A stretch of 64,000 nucleotides of DNA from Primula veris. Taxonomy: Eukaryota > Streptophyta > Magnoliopsida > Ericales > Primulaceae. The notes under the pieces were generated by a model. The model ran no database searches. It saw only the letters and a program-made list of their open reading frames with translations, and had not been told where the DNA came from. Position 1 is the first letter of the stretch. Each line of letters begins with the position of its first letter. Shown here in pieces: positions 1 through 12,004 of this stretch. The position numbers were made by a program, and so were the translations under genes. The DNA is taken from the NCBI GenBank assembly GCA_963682055.1, contig OY821744.1:23784967-23848966 (forward strand), given 5' to 3'.

Positions 1-3000
1 CCTAAAACCCTAAACCCTAAAACCAGAACCCTAAACCCTAAAACCTATAAATATAAACAAAATGTCGATAAACAAAAAAGTCTGTAGAAACCGTGTACTA
101 TAATAGGCCATAAATCCAAGAAAAAAAATGAGGAATATTCCCTACATATGCAAGAAAATTACCTAAACCCTAAACCCTAAAACCAAAACCCTAAACCCTA
201 AACCATACAAATATAAATAAAATGTCAAAAAACAAAAAAGTCGGTAAAACCCTTGTACTATAGGCTATAAATCCAAGAAAAAAAATAAGGAATATTCCCT
301 ACATATGAAAGAACATTACCTAAAACCTAAACCTGAAACCCTAAACCCTAAAACCTACAAATATAAATAAAATGTCAAAAAACTAAAAAGTCGGTAAAAC
401 CCGTGTACTATTGGCCATAAATCCAAGAAAAAAAAATGAAGAATATTCCCTACATATGCAAGAACATTGCCTAAACCCTAAACCTGAAACCCTAAACCCT
501 AAAACCAAAACCCTAAACCCTAAAACCTATAAATATAAACAAAATGTCGATAAACAAAAAAGTCGTTAGAAACCGTGTACTATAGGCCATAAATCCAAGA
601 AAAAAAATGAGGAATATTCCCTACATATGCAAGAACATTACCTAAACCCTAAACCTGAAACCCTAAACCCTAAAACCTACAAATGTAAATAAAATGTCAA
701 AAAACAAAAAAGTCGGTAAAACCCATGTACTATTGGCCATAAATCCAAGAAAAAAAAATGAGGAATATTCCCTACATATGCAAGAACATTACCTAAACCC
801 TAAACCTGAAACCCTAAACCGTAAAACCTACAAATGTAAATAAAATGTCAAAAAACAAAAAAGTCGGTAAAACCCATGTACTATTGGCCATAAACCAAGA
901 AAAAAAAATGAGGAATATTCCCTACATATGCAAGAACATTACCTAAACCCTAAACCTGAAACCCTAAACCCTAAAACCAAAACCCTAAACCCTAAAACCT
1001 ATAAATATAAACAAAATGTCGATAAACAAAAAAGTCTGTAGAAACCGTGTACTATAATAGGCCATAAATCCAAGAAAAAAAATGAGGAATATTCCCTACA
1101 TATGCAAGAACATTACCTAAACCCTAAACCTGGAACCCTAAACCCTAAATCCAAAACCCTAAACCTAAAACCTATAAATATAAACAAAATGTCGATAAAC
1201 AAAAAAGTCGGTAGAACCCGTGTACTATCGGCCATAAATCCAAGAAAAAAAAAATGACGAATATTCCCTACATATGCAAGAACATTACCTAAACCCTAAA
1301 CCTGAAACCCTAAACCCTAAAACCTACAAATGTAAATAAAATGTCAAAAAACAAAAAAGTCGGTAAAACCTATGTACTATTGGCCATAAATCCAAGAAAA
1401 AAAAATGAGGAATATTCCCTACATATGCAAGAACATTACCTAAACCTTAAACCTGAAACCCTAAACCGTAAAACCTACAAATGTAAATAAAATGTCAAAA
1501 AACAAAAAAGTCGGTAAAACCCATGTACTATTGGCCATAAACCAAGAAAAAAAAATGAGGAATATTCCCTACATATGCAAGAACATTACCTAAACCCTAA
1601 ACCTGAAACCCTATACCCTAAAACCAAAACCCTAAACCCTAAAACCTATAAAAATAAACAAAATGTCGATAAACAAAAAAGTCTATAGAAACCGTGTACT
1701 ATAATAGGCCATAAATCCAAGAAAAAAAAATGAGGAATATTCCCTACATATGCAAGAACATTACCTAAACCCTAAACCTGAAACCCTAAACCCTAAATCC
1801 AAAACCCAAATCCTAAAACCTATAAATATAAACAAAATGTCGATAAACAAAAAAGTCGGTAGAACCCGTGTACTATCGGCCATAAATCCAAGAAAAAAAA
1901 ATGAGGAATATTCCCTACATATGCAAGAACATTACCTAAACCCTAAACCTGAAGCCCTAAACCCTAAAACCTACAAATGTAAATAAAATGTCAAAAAACA
2001 AAAAAGTCGGTAAAACCCATGTACTATTGGCCATAATTCCAAGAAAAAAAAATGAGGAATATTCCCTACATATTCAAGAACATTACCTAAACCCTAAACC
2101 TGAAACCCTAAACGCTAAAACAAAAACCCTAAACCCTAAAACCTATAAATATAAACAAAATGTCGATAAACAAAAAAGTCGGTAGAAACCGTGTACTATA
2201 ATAGGCCATAAATCCAAGAAAAAAAATGAGGAATATTCCCTACATATGCAAGAACATTACCTAAACCCTAAACCTGAAACCCTAAACCCTAAATCCAAAA
2301 CCCTAAACCCTAAAACCTATAAATATAAACAAAATGTCGATAAACAAAAAAGTCGGTAGAAACCGTGTACTATAATAGGCCATAAATCCAAGAAAAAAAA
2401 TGAGGAATATTCCCTACATATGCAAGAACATTACCTAAACCCTAAACCCTAAAACCTACAAATGTAAATAAAATGTCAAAAAACAAAAAATTCGGTAAAA
2501 CCCGTGTACTATTGGCCATAAATCCAAGAAAAAAAATGAGGAATATTCCCTACATATGCAAGAACATTACCTAAACCCTAAACCTAAAACCCTAAACCCT
2601 AACACCAAAACCCTAAATCCTAAATCATACAAATATAAATAAAATGTCAGAAAACAAAAAAGTCGGTAAAACCCGTGTACTATTGGACATAAATCCAAGA
2701 AAAAAAATGAGGAATATTCCCTACATATGCAAGAACATTACCTAAACCCTAAACCTGAAACCCTAAACCCTAAAACCTACAAATGTAAATAAAATGTCAA
2801 AAAACAAAAAAGTCGGTAAAACCCATGTACTATTGGCCATAAATCCAAGAAAAAAAAATGAGGAATATTCCCTACATATTCAAGAACATTACCTAAACCC
2901 TAAACCTGAAACCCTAAACCCTAAAACCTACAAATGTAAATAAAATGTCAAAAAACAAAAAAGTCGGTAAAACCCGTGTACTATTGGACATAAATCCAAG

Positions 3001-3700
3001 AAAAAAAATGAGGAATATTCCCTACATATGCAAGAACATTACCTAAACCCTAAACCTAAAACCCTAAACCCTAAAACCTATAAATATAAATAAAATGTCA
3101 AAAAACAAAAAAGTCGGTAAAAACCTGTGTACTATCGGCCATAAATCCAAGAAAAAAAAATGAGGAATATTTCCTACATATGCAAGAACATTACCTAAAC
3201 CCTAAACCCTAAACCCTAAACCCTAAAACCTACAAATGTAAATAAAATGTCAAAAAACAATAAATTCGGTAAAACCCGTGTACTATTGGCCATAAATCCA
3301 AGAAAAAAAATGAGGAATATTCCCTACATATGCAAGAACATTACCTAAACCCTAAACCTAAAACCCTAAACCCTAACACCAAAACCCTAAATCCTAAATC
3401 ATACAAATATAAATAAAATGTCAGAAAACAAAAAAGTCGGTAAAACCCTTGTACTATTGGACATAAATCCAAGAAAAAAAATGAGGAATATTCCCTACAT
3501 ATGCAAGAACATTACCTAAACCCTAAACCTAAAACCCTAAACCCTAAAACCTATAAATATAAATAAAATGTCGAAAAACAAAAAAGTCGGTAAAACCTGT
3601 GTACTATCGGCCATAAATCGAAGAAAAAAAAATGAGGAATATTCCCTACATATGCAAGAACATTACCTAAACCCTAAACCTAAAACCCTAAACCCTAAAT
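1..3700 (+). repeat. Higher-order repeat copy 1 (left edge cut by window)
   Basis: This HOR starts at the CCAGAACCC mark at 23 and runs to the same mark at 3,701 (spacing 3,678 bp). The monomer order is P1, Q4 (CCCTTGTAC near 249), Q3 (AAACTAAAAAG near 381, GAACATTGCC near 461), P5 (GTCGTTAG at 562), Q1, Q2 (GGCCATAAACCAAG, two bases short), P1, P3 with GACGAATATT near 1,257, Q1, Q2, P2, P3, Q1 with CATATTCAAG, P4, P4, Q5 (AATTCGG), Q6 (GTCAGAAAAC), then Q1/Q5/Q6/Q7 variants. This is the longest of the related HOR copies. It contains extra Q1-Q2-P2-P3 and Q-rich segments that copy 2 lacks. Confidence 0.8.
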
Positions 3701-4285
3701 CCAGAACCCTAAACCCTAAAACCTATAAATATAAACAAAATGTCGATAAACAAAAAAGTCTGTAGAAACCGTGTACTATAATAGGCCATAAATCCAAGAA
3801 AAAAAATGAGGAATATTCCCTACATATGCATGAAAATTACCTAAACCCTAAACCCTAAAACCAAAACCCTAAACCCTAAACCATACAAATATAAATAAAA
3901 TGTCAAAAAACAAAAAAGTCGGTAAAACCCTTGTACTATAGGCTATAAATCCAAGAAAAAAAATAAGGAATATTCCCTACATATGAAAGAACATTACCTA
4001 AAACCTAAACCTGAAACCCTAAACCCTAAAACCTACAAATATAAATAAAATGTCAAAAAACTAAAAAGTCGGTAAAACCCGTGTACTATTGGCCATAAAT
4101 CCAAGAAAAAAAATGAAGAATATTCCCTACATATGCAAGAACATTGCCTAAACCCTAAACCTGAAACCCTAAACCCTAAAGCCAAAACCCTAAACCCTAA
4201 AACCTATAAATATAAACAAAATGTCGATAAACAAAAAAGTCGTTAGAAACCGTGTACTATAGGCCATAAATCCAAGAAAAAAAAT

Positions 4286-4436
4286 GAGGAATATTCCCTA
4301 CATATGCAAGAACATTACCTAAACCCTAAACCTGAAACCCTAAACCCTAAAACCTACAAATGTAAATAAAATGTCAAAAAACAAAAAAGTCGGTAAAACC
4401 CATGTACTATTGGCCATAAATCCAAGAAAAAAAAAT
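4286..4436 (+). repeat. Reference Q-type monomer (subtype Q1, 151 bp)
   Basis: This is a clean example of the Q family, delimited from one GAGGAATATTCC anchor to the next. It reads anchor, CATATGCAAGAACATTACC, four telomere-like heptamers including CCTGAAA, TACAAATGTAAATAAAATGTC, two A6 tracts split by C, GTCGGTAAAACCCATGTAC, TATTGGCCATAAATCC and an A-run. Diagnostic Q features are GTCAAAAAAC, GGTAAAACC and TATTGGCC. Q subtypes differ at few sites: CCCATGTAC, CCCGTGTAC, CCCTTGTAC or CCTGTGTAC; GTCAGAAAAC; AAACTAAAAAG; AATTCGG; AACTCGG. The phase is arbitrary because the array has no natural start. Confidence 0.9.
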
Positions 4437-4610
4437 GAGGAATATTCCCTACATATGCAAGAACATTACCTAAACCCTAAACCTGAAACCCTAAACCCTA
4501 AAAACAAAACCCTAAACTCTAAAACCTTTAAATATAAACAAAATGTCGATAAACAAAAAAGTCTGTAGAAACCGTGTACTATAATAGGCCATAAATCCAA
4601 GAAAAAAAAT

Positions 4611-4782
4611 GAGGAATATTCCCTACATATGCAAGAACATTACCTAAACCCTAAACCTGAAACCCTAAACCCTAAATCCAAAACCCTAAACCTAAAACCT
4701 ATAAATATAAACAAAATGTCGATAAACAAAAAAGTCGGTAGAACCCGTGTACTATCGGCCATAAATCCAAGAAAAAAAAAAT
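4611..4782 (+). repeat. Reference P-type monomer (subtype P3, 172 bp)
   Basis: This is a clean example of the P family. It has the same anchor and A-tract layout as Q but a longer heptamer block with a CCAAAACC spacer, then TATAAATATAAACAAAATGTC, GATAAAC, and GTAGAACCCGTGTACTATCGG. P units are typically 168-177 bp. Subtypes are defined by the site after the A-tracts: GTCTGTAG (P1), GTCTATAG (P2), GTCGGTAGAACCC (P3), GTCGGTAGAAACC (P4), GTCGTTAG (P5), GTCGATAG with CCATGTAC (P6), GTAGGTAG (P7), and TATTAATATAAAC (P8). Most P units other than P3 and P5 carry TACTATAATAGG in place of TACTATTGG. Confidence 0.9.
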
Positions 4783-6039
4783 GACGAATATTCCCTACAT
4801 ATGCAAGAACATTACCTAAACCCTAAACCTGAAACCCTAAACCCTAAAACCTACAAATGTAAATAAAATGTCAAAAAACAAAAAAGTCGGTAAAACCCAT
4901 GTACTATTGGCCATAAATCCAAGAAAAAAAAATGAGGAATATTCCCTACATATGCAAGAACATTACCTAAACCCTAAACCTGAAACCCTAAACCCTAAAA
5001 CCTACAAATGTAAATAAAATGTCAAAAAACAAAAAAGTCGGTAAAACCCATGTACTATTGGCCATAAATCCAAGAAAAAAAAATGAGGAATATTCCCTAC
5101 ATATTCAAGAACATTACCTAAACCCTAAACCTGAAACCCTAAACGCTAAAACAAAAACCCTAAACCCTAAAACCTATAAATATAAACAAAATGTCGATAA
5201 ACAAAAAAGTCGGTAGAAACCGTGTACTATAATAGGCCATAAATCCAAGAAAAAAAATGAGGAATATTCCCTACATATGCAAGAACATTACCTAAACCCT
5301 AAACCTGAAACCCTAAACCCTAAATCCAAAACCCTAAACCCTAAAACCTATAAATATAAACAAAATGTCGATAAACAAAAAAGTCGGTAGAAACCGTGTA
5401 CTATAATAGGCCATAAATCCAAGAAAAAAATGAGGAATATTCCCTACATATGCAAGAAAATTACCTAAACCCTAAACCCTAAACCCTAAAACCTACAAAT
5501 GTAAATAAAATGTCAAAAAACAAAAAATTCGGTAAAACCCGTGTACTATTGGCCATAAATCCAAGAAAAAAAATGAGGAATATTCCCTACATATGCAAGA
5601 ACATTACCTAAACCCTAAACCTAAAACCCTAAACCCTAACACCAAAACCCTAAATCCTAAATCATACAAATATAAATAAAATGTCAGAAAACAAAAAAGT
5701 CGGTAAAACCCATGTACTATTGGACATAAATCCAAGAAAAAAAATGAGGAATATTCCCTACATATGCAAGAACATTACCTAAACCCTAAACCTAAAACCC
5801 TAAACCCTAAAACCTATAAATATAAATAAAATGTCAAAAAACAAAAAAGTCGGTAAAACCTGTGTACTATCGGCCATAAATCCAAGAAAAAAAAATGAGG
5901 AATATTCCCTACATATGCAAGAACATTACCTAAACCCTAAACCTAAAACCCTAAACCCTAAATCCAGAACCCTAAACCCTAAAACCTATAAATATAAACA
6001 AAATGTCGATAAACAAAAAAGTCTGTAGAAACCGTGTAC

Positions 6040-9022
6040 TATAATAGGCCATAAATCCAAGAAAAAAAATGAGGAATATTCCCTACATATGCAAGAAAAT
6101 TACCTAAACCCTAAACCCTAAAACCAAAACCCTAAACCCTAAACCATACAAATATAAATAAAATGTCAAAAAAACAAAAAAGTCGGTAAAACCCTTGTAC
6201 TATAGGCTATAAATCCAAGAAAAAAATAAGGAATATTCCCTACATATGAAAGAACATTACCTAAAACCTAAACCTGAAACCCTAAACCCTAAAACCTACA
6301 AATATAAATAAAATGTCAAAAAACTAAAAAGTCGGTAAAACCCGTGTACTATTGGCCATAAATCCAAGAAAAAAAAATGAAGAATATTCCCTACATATGC
6401 AAGAACATTGCCTAAACCCTAAACCCTAAAACCAAAACCCTAAACCCTAAAACCTATAAATATAAACAAAATATCGATAAACAAAAAAGTCGTTAGAAAC
6501 CGTGTACTATAGGCCATAAATCCAAGAAAAAAAATGAGGAATATTCCCTACATATGCAAGAACATTACCTAAACCCTAAACCTGAAACCCTAAACCCTAA
6601 AACCTACAAATGTAAATAAAATGTCAAAAAACAAAAAAGTCGGTAAAACCCATGTACTATTGGCCATAAATACAAGAAAAAAAAATGAGGAATATTCCCT
6701 ACATATGCAAGAACATTACCTAAACCCTAAACCTGAAACCCTAAACCCTAAAAACAAAACCCTAAACTCTAAAACCTATAAATATAAACAAAATGTCGAT
6801 AAACAAAAAAGTCTGTAGAAACCGTGTACTATAATAGGCCATAAATCCAAGAAAAAAAATGAGGAATATTCCCTACATATGCAAGAACATTACCTAAACC
6901 CTAAACCTGAAACCCTAAACCCTAAATCCAAAACCCTAAACCTAAAACCTATAAATATAAACAAAATGTCGATAAACAAAAAAGTCGGTAGAACACGTGT
7001 ACTATCGGCCATAAATCCAAGAAAAAAAAAATGAGGAATATTCCCTACATATGCAAGAACATTACCTAAACCCTAAACCTGAAACCCTAAACCCTAAAAC
7101 CTACAAATGTAAATAAAATGTCAAAAAACAAAAAAGTCGGTAAAACCCATGTACTATTGGCCATAAATCCAAGAAAAAAAAATGAGGAATATTCCCTACA
7201 TATGCAAGAACATTACCTAAACCTTAAACCTGAAACCCTAAACCGTAAAACCTACAAATGTAAATAAAATGTCAAAAAACAAAAAAGTCGGTAAAACCCA
7301 TGTACTATTGGCCATAAACCAAGAAAAAAAAATGAGGAATATTCCCTACATATGCAAGAACATTACCTAAACCCTAAACCTGAAACCCTAAACCCTAAAA
7401 CCAAAACCCTAAACCCTAAAACCTATAAATATAAACAAAATGTCGATAAACAAAAAAGTCTATAGAAACCGTGTACTATAATAGGCCATAAATCCAAGAA
7501 AAAAAAATGAGGAATATTCCCTACATATGCAAGAACATTACCTAAACCCTAAACCTGAAACCCTAAACCCTAAATCCAAAACCCAAAACCTAAAACCTAT
7601 AAATATAAACAAAATGTCGATAAACAAAAAAGTCGGTAGAACCCGTGTACTATCGGCCATAAATCCAAGAAAAAAAAATGAGGAATATTCCCTACATATG
7701 CAAGAACATTACCTAAACCCTAAACCTGAAACCCTAAACCGTAAAACCTACAAATGTAAATAAAATGTCAAAAAACAAAAAAGTCGGTAAAACCCATGTA
7801 CTATTGGCCATAAATCCAAGAAAAAAAAATGAGGAATATTCCCTACATATTCAAGAACATTACCTAAACCCTAAACCTGAAACCCTAAACGCTAAAACAA
7901 AAACCCTAAACCCTAAAACCTATAAATATAAACAAAATGTCGATAAACAAAAAAGTCGGTAGAAACCGTGTACTATAATAGGCCATAAATCCAAGAAAAA
8001 AAATGAGGAATATTCCCTACATATGCAAGAACATTACCTAAACCCTAAACCTGAAACCCTAAACCCTAAATCCAAAACCCTAAACCCTAAAACCTATAAA
8101 TATAAACAAAATGTCGATAAACAAAAAAGTCGGTAGAAACCGTGTACTATAATAGGCCATAAATCCAAGAAAAAAATGAGGAATATTCCCTACATATGCA
8201 AGAACATTACCTAAACCCTAAACCCTAAACCCTAAACCCTAAAACCTACAAATGTAAATAAAATGTCAAAAAACAAAAAATTCGGTAAAACCCGTGTACT
8301 ATTGGACATAAATCCAAGAAAAAAAATGAGGAATATTCCCTACATATGCAAGAACATTACCTAAACCCTAAACCTAAAACCCTAAACCCTAAAACCTATA
8401 AATATAAATAAAATGTCAAAAAACAAAAAAGTCGGTAAAAACCTGTGTACTATCGGCCATAAATCCAAGAAAAAAAAATGAGGAATATTCCCTACATATG
8501 CAAGAACATTACCTAAACCCTAAACCTAAAACCCTAAACCCTAAATCCAGAACCCTAAACCCTAAAACCTATAAATATAAACAAAATGTCGATAAACAAA
8601 AAAGTCTGTAGAAACCGTGTACTATAATAGGCCATAAATCCAAGAAAAAAAATGAGAAATATTCCCTACATATGCCAGAAAATTACCTAAACCCTAAACC
8701 CTAAAACCAAAACCCTAAACCCTAAACCATACAAATATAAATAAAATGTCAAAAAACAAAAAAGTCGGTAAAACCCTTGTACTATAGGCTATAAATCCAA
8801 GAAAAAAATAAGGAATATTCCCTACATATGAAAGAACATTACCTAAAACCTAAACCTGAAACCCTAAACCCTAAAACCTACAAATATAAATAAAATGTCA
8901 AAAAACTAAAAAGTCGGTAAAACCCGTGTACTATTGGCCATAAATCCAAGAAAAAAAAATGAAGAATATTCCCTACATATGCAAGAACATTGCCTAAACC
9001 CTAAACCTGAAACCCTAAACCC
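6040..9022 (+). repeat. 2.98-kb tandem duplication, copy A
   Basis: This segment recurs immediately downstream at an offset of 2,982-2,983 bp. Private variants shared with copy B include ATATCGATAAAC (6,471 and 9,453) in place of ATGTCG, TACAAG instead of TCCAAG near 6,670 and 9,652, and the order P1, Q4, Q3, P5, Q1, P1, P3, Q1, Q2, P2, P3, Q1, P4, P4, Q5, Q7. A one-base difference, an A7 versus A6 tract near 6,170, explains the shift from 2,983 to 2,982. The segment ends where a heptamer block is joined abruptly to CTATAATAGG. Confidence 0.85.
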
Positions 9023-12004
9023 TATAATAGGCCATAAATCCAAGAAAAAAAATGAGGAATATTCCCTACATATGCAAGAAAATTACCTAAACCCTAAACC
9101 CTAAAACCAAAACCCTAAACCCTAAACCATACAAATATAAATAAAATGTCAAAAAACAAAAAAGTCGGTAAAACCCTTGTACTATAGGCTATAAATCCAA
9201 GAAAAAAATAAGGAATATTCCCTACATATGAAAGAACATTACCTAAAACCTAAACCTGAAACCCTAAACCCTAAAACCTACAAATATAAATAAAATGTCA
9301 AAAAACTAAAAAGTCGGTAAAACCCGTGTACTATTGGCCATAAATCCAAGAAAAAAAAATGAAGAATATTCCCTACATATGCAAGAACATTGCCTAAACC
9401 CTAAACCCTAAAACCAAAACCCTAAACCCTAAAACCTATAAATATAAACAATATATCGATAAACAAAAAAGTCGTTAGAAACCGTGTACTATAGGCCATA
9501 AATCCAAGAAAAAAAATGAGGAATATTCCCTACATATGCAAGAACATTACCTAAACCCTAAACCTGAAACCCTAAACCCTAAAACCTACAAATGTAAATA
9601 AAATGTCAAAAAACAAAAAAGTCGGTAAAACCCATGTACTATTGGCCATAAATACAAGAAAAAAAAATGAGGAATATTCCCTACATATGCAAGAACATTA
9701 CCTAAACCCTAAACCTGAAACCCTAAACCCTAAAAACAAAACCCTAAACTCTAAAACCTATAAATATAAACAAAATGTCGATAAACAAAAAAGTCTGTAG
9801 AAACTGTGTACTATAATAGGCCATAAATCCAAGAAAAAAAATGAGGAATATTCCCTACATATGCAAGAACATTACCTAAACCCTAAACCTGAAACCCTAA
9901 ACCCTAAATCCAAAACCCTAAACCTAAAACCTATAAATATAAACAAAATGTCGATAAACAAAAAAGTCGGTAGAACCCGTGTACTATCGGCCATAAATCC
10001 AAGAAAAAAAAAATGACGAATATTCCCTACATATGCAAGAACATTACCTAAACCCTAAACCTGAAACCCTAAACCCTAAAACCTACAAATGTAAATAAAA
10101 TGTCAAAAAACAAAAAAGTCGGTAAAACCCATGTACTATTGGCCATAAATCCAAGAAAAAAAAATGAGGAATATTCCCTACATATGCAAGAACATTACCT
10201 AAACCTTAAACCTGAAACCCTAAACCGTAAAATCTACAAATGTAAATAAAATGTCAAAAAACAAAAAAGTCGGTAAAACCCATGTACTATTGGCCATAAA
10301 CCAAGAAAAAAAAATGAGGAATATTCCCTACATATGCAAGAACATTACCTAAACCCTAAACCTAAAACCCTAAACCCTAAAACCAAAACCCTAAACCCTA
10401 AAACCTATAAATATAAACAAAATGTCGATAAACAAAAAAGTCTATAGAAACCGTGTACTATAATAGGCCATAAATCCAAGAAAAAAAAATGAGGAATATT
10501 CCCTACATATGCAAGAACATTACCTAAACCCTAAACCTGAAACCCTAAACCCTAAATCCAAAACCCAAAACCTAAAACCTATAAATATAAACAAAATGTC
10601 GATAAACAAAAAAGTCGGTAGAACCCGTGTACTATCGGCCATAAATCCAAGAAAAAAAAATGAGGAATATTCCCTACATATGCAAGAACATTACCTAAAC
10701 CCTAAACCTGAAACCCTAAACCCTAAAACCTACAAATGTAAATAAAATGTCAAAAAACAAAAATGTCGGTAAAACCCATGTACTATTGGCCATAAATCCA
10801 AGAAAAAAAAATGAGGAATATTCCCTACATATTCAAGAACATTACCTAAACCCTAAACCTGAAACCCTAAACGCTAAAACAAAAACCCTAAACCCTAAAA
10901 CCTATAAATATAAACAAAATGTCGATAAACAAAAAAGTCGGTAGAAACCGTGTACTATAATAGGCCATAAATCCAAGAAAAAAAATGTGGAATATTCCCT
11001 ACATATGCAAGAACATTACCTAAACCCTAAACCTGAAACCCTAAACCCTAAATCCAAAACCCTAAACCCTAAAACCTATAAATATAAACAAAATGTCGAT
11101 AAACAAAAAAGTCGGTAGAAACCGTGTACTATAATAGGCCATAAATCCAAGAAAAAAATGAGGAATATTCCCTACATATGCAAGAACATTACCTAAACCC
11201 TAAACCCTAAACCCTAAACCCTAAAACCTACAAATGTAAATAAAATGTCAAAAAACAAAAAATTCGGTAAAACCCGTGTACTATTGGACATAAATCCAAG
11301 AAAAAAAATGAGGAATATTCCCTACATATGCAAGAACATTACCTAAACCCTAAACCTAAAACCCTAAACCCTAAAACCTATAAATATAAATAAAATGTCA
11401 AAAAACAAAAAAGTCGGTAAAAACCTGTGTACTATCGGCCATAAATCCAAGAAAAAAAAATGAGGAATATTCCCTACATATGCAAGAACATTACCTAAAC
11501 CCTAAAGCTAAAACCCTAAACCCTAAATCCAGAACCCTAAACCCTAAAACCTATAAATATAAACAAAATGTCGATAAACAAAAAAGTCTGTAGAAACCGT
11601 GTACTATAATAGGCCATAAATCCAAGAAAAAAAATGAGGAATATTCCCTACATATGCCAGAAAATTACCTAAACCCTAAACCCTAAAACCAAAACCCTAA
11701 ACCCTAAACCATACAAATATAAATAAAATGTCAAAAAACAAAAAAGTCGGTAAAACCCTTGTACTATAGGCTATAAATCCAAGAAAAAAAATAAGGAATA
11801 TTCCCTACATATGAAAGAACATTACCTAAAACCTAAACCTGAAACCCTAAACCCTAAAACCTACAAATATAAATAAAATGTCAAAAAACTAAAAAGTCGG
11901 TAAAACCCGTGTACTATTGGCCATAAATCCAAGAAAAAAAAATGAAGAATATTCCCTACATATGCAAGAACATTGCCTAAACCCTAAACCTGAAACCCTA
12001 AACC
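9023..12004 (+). repeat. 2.98-kb tandem duplication, copy B
   Basis: Second copy of 6,040-9,022. It starts mid-monomer at CTATAATAGGCC and continues with the same monomer order. It ends near 12,004, where the heptamer block continues into the normal CCAAAACCC spacer rather than the fused junction, as expected for the distal copy of a tandem duplication. TATGCCAGAAAATTACC near 8,672 and 11,653 is another shared mark. Private changes in this copy include ATGTGGAATATT near 10,986 and AAATGTCGG near 10,762. Confidence 0.85.

Larger units (their letters stand above)
3701..6039 (+). repeat. Higher-order repeat copy 2 (about 2.26 kb) and start of next
   Basis: Bounded by the CCAGAACCC marks at 3,701 and 5,964 (2,263 bp). 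The order is P1, Q4, Q3, P5, Q1, P1, P3 (GACGAATATT at 4,783), Q1, Q1 with CATATTCAAG, P4, P4, Q5, Q6, Q7. It matches copy 1 after removal of two internal segments, so the HOR changes length by gain or loss of whole monomers. The last 75 bases begin the next HOR copy, up to the left breakpoint of the 2.98-kb duplication. Confidence 0.8.

Noticed and set aside
4286..4440. Functional heat-shock element at GGAATATTCC
   Set aside because: Only two of the three alternating nGAAn units are present; the next five bases (CTACA) do not continue the pattern. Kept only as a palindrome observation.
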